A stretch of DNA of 64,000 nucleotides from Trichlorobacter ammonificans (lineage in GTDB: Bacteria > Desulfobacterota > Desulfuromonadia > Geobacterales > Pseudopelobacteraceae): positions 1,042,001-1,106,000 of the forward strand of contig NZ_OW150024.1 of the NCBI RefSeq assembly GCF_933509905.1, read 5' to 3'. The position numbers and the translations under genes are program-made. The number at the start of each line of letters is the position of its first letter. Within the stretch, counting starts at the first letter, position 1. Of the stretch, positions 62,092 through 64,000 are shown in pieces. A model generated the notes under the pieces. That model did no database searches. It was given only the letters and a program-made list of their open reading frames with translations, and was not told the DNA's origin.

Positions 62092-63228
62092 CTACTTCGG
62101 CAGCGGCGGCGGCACTGCTTCAAACAGGGAGATCAGTTCAGCCACGGTGCCGGCGGCGGCCCAGTCGGCCATCCCCTGTTTCCAGGCCAGGGTGTCGCGG
62201 GTCACCTGACCGGAGCGGACCATCTGCTGCAGGCCTGTCATATCGAATGGTCCGGCCTGCTGACCGTTCAGCGCCAGATAAACCTGCGTCTGCGGAGGCA
62301 GGGGAGGGGGAACGGCTCCCGGCGCGCCGCCACCGGCAGGTGGTGCCGTCGGTTGGGCCTGGGTCGCGAACGTCCCTCCCATAGCACCGGCCATCTGGCC
62401 CCCCATGCCGAATCCCATGCCGATACCCACGCCGGCGGCGGCCAGTCCTCCTGGATTGTTGGCCGCATCGTTGATTGAGCCGGCTGTTTCGTACTGGGTG
62501 TAGGCCTGCAGGTTGCCGATGGCCTTCATGGCCCCGGCCTTGTCGATGGCCCGCTCCACTTCCTCCGGCAACCCCACGTCCTGCACCTGGATTTCGGTCA
62601 GGTTGATCCCCAGTCCCTCGAACGCAGGGGCGATCCGTTCCTTCAGCATCTCTCCCAGGGTGTAGACCTTGCTTTCCAGGTCGATCACCGGAAGCTTCAG
62701 TTCCGGCATCACTTCCTTGATCCGCAGGCCGATCTTTCCCTTCAGGTTGTCCTGAATTTCTTCAGTGGTAAAATTGCCGTCAGTGCCGGCCACTTCCCGG
62801 ATAAAGAGCGCCGGATCCTTGATCCTGATGGCGTAGAGGCCGAAGGCGGTGACCCGCACGACGCCGAACTCCGGATCGCGCATGGTGCAGGGGCCGGGTG
62901 TACCCCATTTCAGGTTGGTGAACTGGCGGGTGGAGCAAAAGTAGACGTCAGCCTTGAAGGGGGATTCAAAGCCGTACTTCCAGCCTTTCAGGGTGGCCAG
63001 GATCGGCAGGTTCTGGGTGGTCAGGGTGTAGGTGCCGGGAAGAAAAATGTCGGCAACCTGCCCTTCGTTGATGAAGACCGCGGTCTGGCCTTCGCGCACC
63101 ACCAGTTTGGCATTGTACTTTATTTCATTGTTGTAACGGGGGAAGCGGAAAACCAGGGTGTCATTGGTGTCGTCGAGCCACTGAATGATGTCGATCAGTT
63201 CGCCTTTGAGCTTGTCCCAGAGTGCCAT
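62092..63228 (-). CDS. SPFH-domain protein with C-terminal GYF-like domain
   Basis: A 378-residue protein. The N-terminal 250 residues match bacterial SPFH proteins of the YdjI or virion core type (FPRYNNEIKYNAKLVVREGQTAVFINEGQVADIFLPGTYTL, EIQVQDVGLPEEVERAIDKAGAMKAIGNL). A glycine/alanine-rich stretch (GGLAAAGVGIGMGFGMGGQM) and a proline-rich linker follow. The last 60 residues are GYF_2/DUF4339-like (YLALNGQQAGPFDMTGLQQMV, DTLAWKQGMADWAAAG). No TM helix is visible, so membrane contact would be peripheral. The next gene encodes the zinc-ribbon membrane protein. Confidence 0.88.
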   Translation of the reverse strand: MALWDKLKGELIDIIQWLDDTNDTLVFRFPRYNNEIKYNAKLVVREGQTAVFINEGQVADIFLPGTYTLTTQNLPILATLKGWKYGFESPFKADVYFCSTRQFTNLKWGTPGPCTMRDPEFGVVRVTAFGLYAIRIKDPALFIREVAGTDGNFTTEEIQDNLKGKIGLRIKEVMPELKLPVIDLESKVYTLGEMLKERIAPAFEGLGINLTEIQVQDVGLPEEVERAIDKAGAMKAIGNLQAYTQYETAGSINDAANNPGGLAAAGVGIGMGFGMGGQMAGAMGGTFATQAQPTAPPAGGGAPGAVPPPLPPQTQVYLALNGQQAGPFDMTGLQQMVRSGQVTRDTLAWKQGMADWAAAGTVAELISLFEAVPPPLPK

Positions 63229-63319
63229 GCAAGCCTCCGATCTGGTGGGGTAGGCAGCGGATTACGCGAGTGTACCCGCTTTTGGCAAAGAAGCAAGCGG
63301 CCGGTGCGGAGAGTGGGTA

Positions 63320-64000
63320 TCAGGAGGAGAGGCGGTCCCGGTCCAGTTCGGGGCTGGTTCTGAGCAGCGCTTTCAGGGTCTGCTCCAGCTTTTCGTTCAT
63401 CCGGTCGAAGCTGACGCCGATGCCGGGGATCTGTCGGATGCCCCAGGAACGGACCCAGCGTACGGTTATATCCACCGCAAGGCCAAATTCGTGCAGTACC
63501 AATTCCAGATGCTCTCCCGGCGTGTAGCGCTCGGGCTCGCTATCGGTGATAAAGGCGCCGCCCCAGGAAATATCCAAGGTGTAGCCGCGCCGTTCCCGGC
63601 CGTCCCGGCGTACCAGCAGGGTGGAGACGCAGAGCTGGCGTCGTCGGTACAGGCGCAGTCTGCGGGGGGTAAAGCGGGTGCAGCTCTTGTCGAGGAATTC
63701 ACCCAGGCTGTTGTCCTGGCGAGCGTCGCCGGCCAGGGTCATCGGCACCAGCATGGCACCGATGACCCGGACTCGCAGTGTGGGGAAAAAGCTTGCCAGG
63801 GTGCAGGCGATGATCTTCTCCTCCCCCTTGGCCTTGACGATGGCCGGCAGGTCGATCAACAGGCCGCTGTAGCAAGTGGAGAGGGCCAGCTCCTCCGCCG
63901 CCGCAAACGTGGCGCAGGCGGCTGAGGCTGCGCCGCACTTTGTCAGTGCGGCGGTCAGTATGGAGCGGGAGTCGTCGTTGTAGGCGATGACCAGTATCGC
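63320..64000 (-). CDS. PilZ-domain protein with receiver-like N-terminus (cut by window edge)
   Basis: The frame is open to the right edge, so the true start is outside. The visible 226 residues begin with ILVIAYNDDSRSILTAALTK and later LSTCYSGLLIDLPAIV. The pattern is like a response-regulator receiver, with the NDD acidic pair and a D in LLIDL. The C-terminal half is a PilZ domain: RLYRRRQLCVSTLLV with the RxxxR type arginines, TLDISWGGAFI matching the (D/N)xSxxG motif, and GIGVSFDRM. It probably responds to cyclic di-GMP. An in-frame TTG at 63859 would be a false start. Confidence 0.82.
   Translation of the reverse strand, partial: AILVIAYNDDSRSILTAALTKCGAASAACATFAAAEELALSTCYSGLLIDLPAIVKAKGEEKIIACTLASFFPTLRVRVIGAMLVPMTLAGDARQDNSLGEFLDKSCTRFTPRRLRLYRRRQLCVSTLLVRRDGRERRGYTLDISWGGAFITDSEPERYTPGEHLELVLHEFGLAVDITVRWVRSWGIRQIPGIGVSFDRMNEKLEQTLKALLRTSPELDRDRLSS

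Overview
The window is GC-rich and densely packed chromosome from a Geobacter-like bacterium (Desulfuromonadia/Geobacterales; gene content recalls Geobacter, Trichlorobacter and Pelobacter propionicus). The pointers are a eukaryote-type citrate synthase (a known Geobacteraceae trait), a TatD-radical SAM fusion, the carboxyspermidine route to polyamines, a YlxR-YlxQ fusion, and many sigma54, FHA, PilZ and CHASE2 signalling proteins. I count 63 protein genes, the two at the window ends being cut. I see no rRNA, tRNA, CRISPR array or insertion sequence. The placement is inferred from gene content, not from a database search.

Layout. 1-5.4 kb (minus): cut alkyltransferase-like gene, murJ, a phage-type BRO-N gene, rmuC, eno. 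5.5-10.8 kb (minus): TatD-radical SAM fusion, flavin reductase, sucD-sucC, tsaB and a 51-residue exported peptide with its own sigma54 promoter. 11.2-15.3 kb (minus): a GlrK/QseG/GlrR-like two-component locus. 15.5-22.5 kb (minus): rpsB-tsf-pyrH-frr-uppS-cdsA-dxr-rseP, the classic translation, envelope and isoprenoid cluster. 22.6-24.5 kb (minus): DUF255 thioredoxin-like protein.

24.5-29.7 kb (plus): an accessory stretch with two PIN toxin-antitoxin pairs, a HEPN/MNT pair and a GIY-YIG/DUF4357 protein, interleaved with dGTPase and YfbR-type 5'-deoxynucleotidase. 29.7-33.9 kb (plus): small protein, cysteine-cluster protein, CHASE2 Ser/Thr kinase and PP2C phosphatase, facing a convergent FHA gene. 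35.1-40.4 kb (minus): polyamine operon (speA, carboxyspermidine dehydrogenase, DUF1848, nspC). 40.5-52.1 kb (minus): rimP-nusA-ylxRQ-infB-rbfA-nrnA-truB, then rpsO, pnp and a Ppx/GppA gene. 52.2-57.5 kb (minus): SPOR protein, argS, a 59-residue cysteine protein, ftsB-like gene, and UDP-glucuronate/UDP-xylose genes. 57.6-64 kb: citrate synthase, M24 peptidase, a short PrmA-like methyltransferase (plus), a zinc-ribbon/SPFH pair and a cut PilZ protein.

How it works together. Most of the window is core metabolism and gene expression in tightly coupled operons. The parts most worth a second look are: (i) the two-component locus, whose regulator has the sigma54-contact motif, next to a sigma54 promoter with a candidate enhancer site and a foldable leader ahead of a tiny exported peptide; (ii) the lipoprotein inside that locus, built from four tandem copies of one module; (iii) the toxin-antitoxin/nuclease stretch mixed with two deoxynucleotide-degrading enzymes; (iv) the zinc-ribbon/SPFH-GYF pair; and (v) an intrinsic terminator between a promoter and the rimP-nusA-infB operon.
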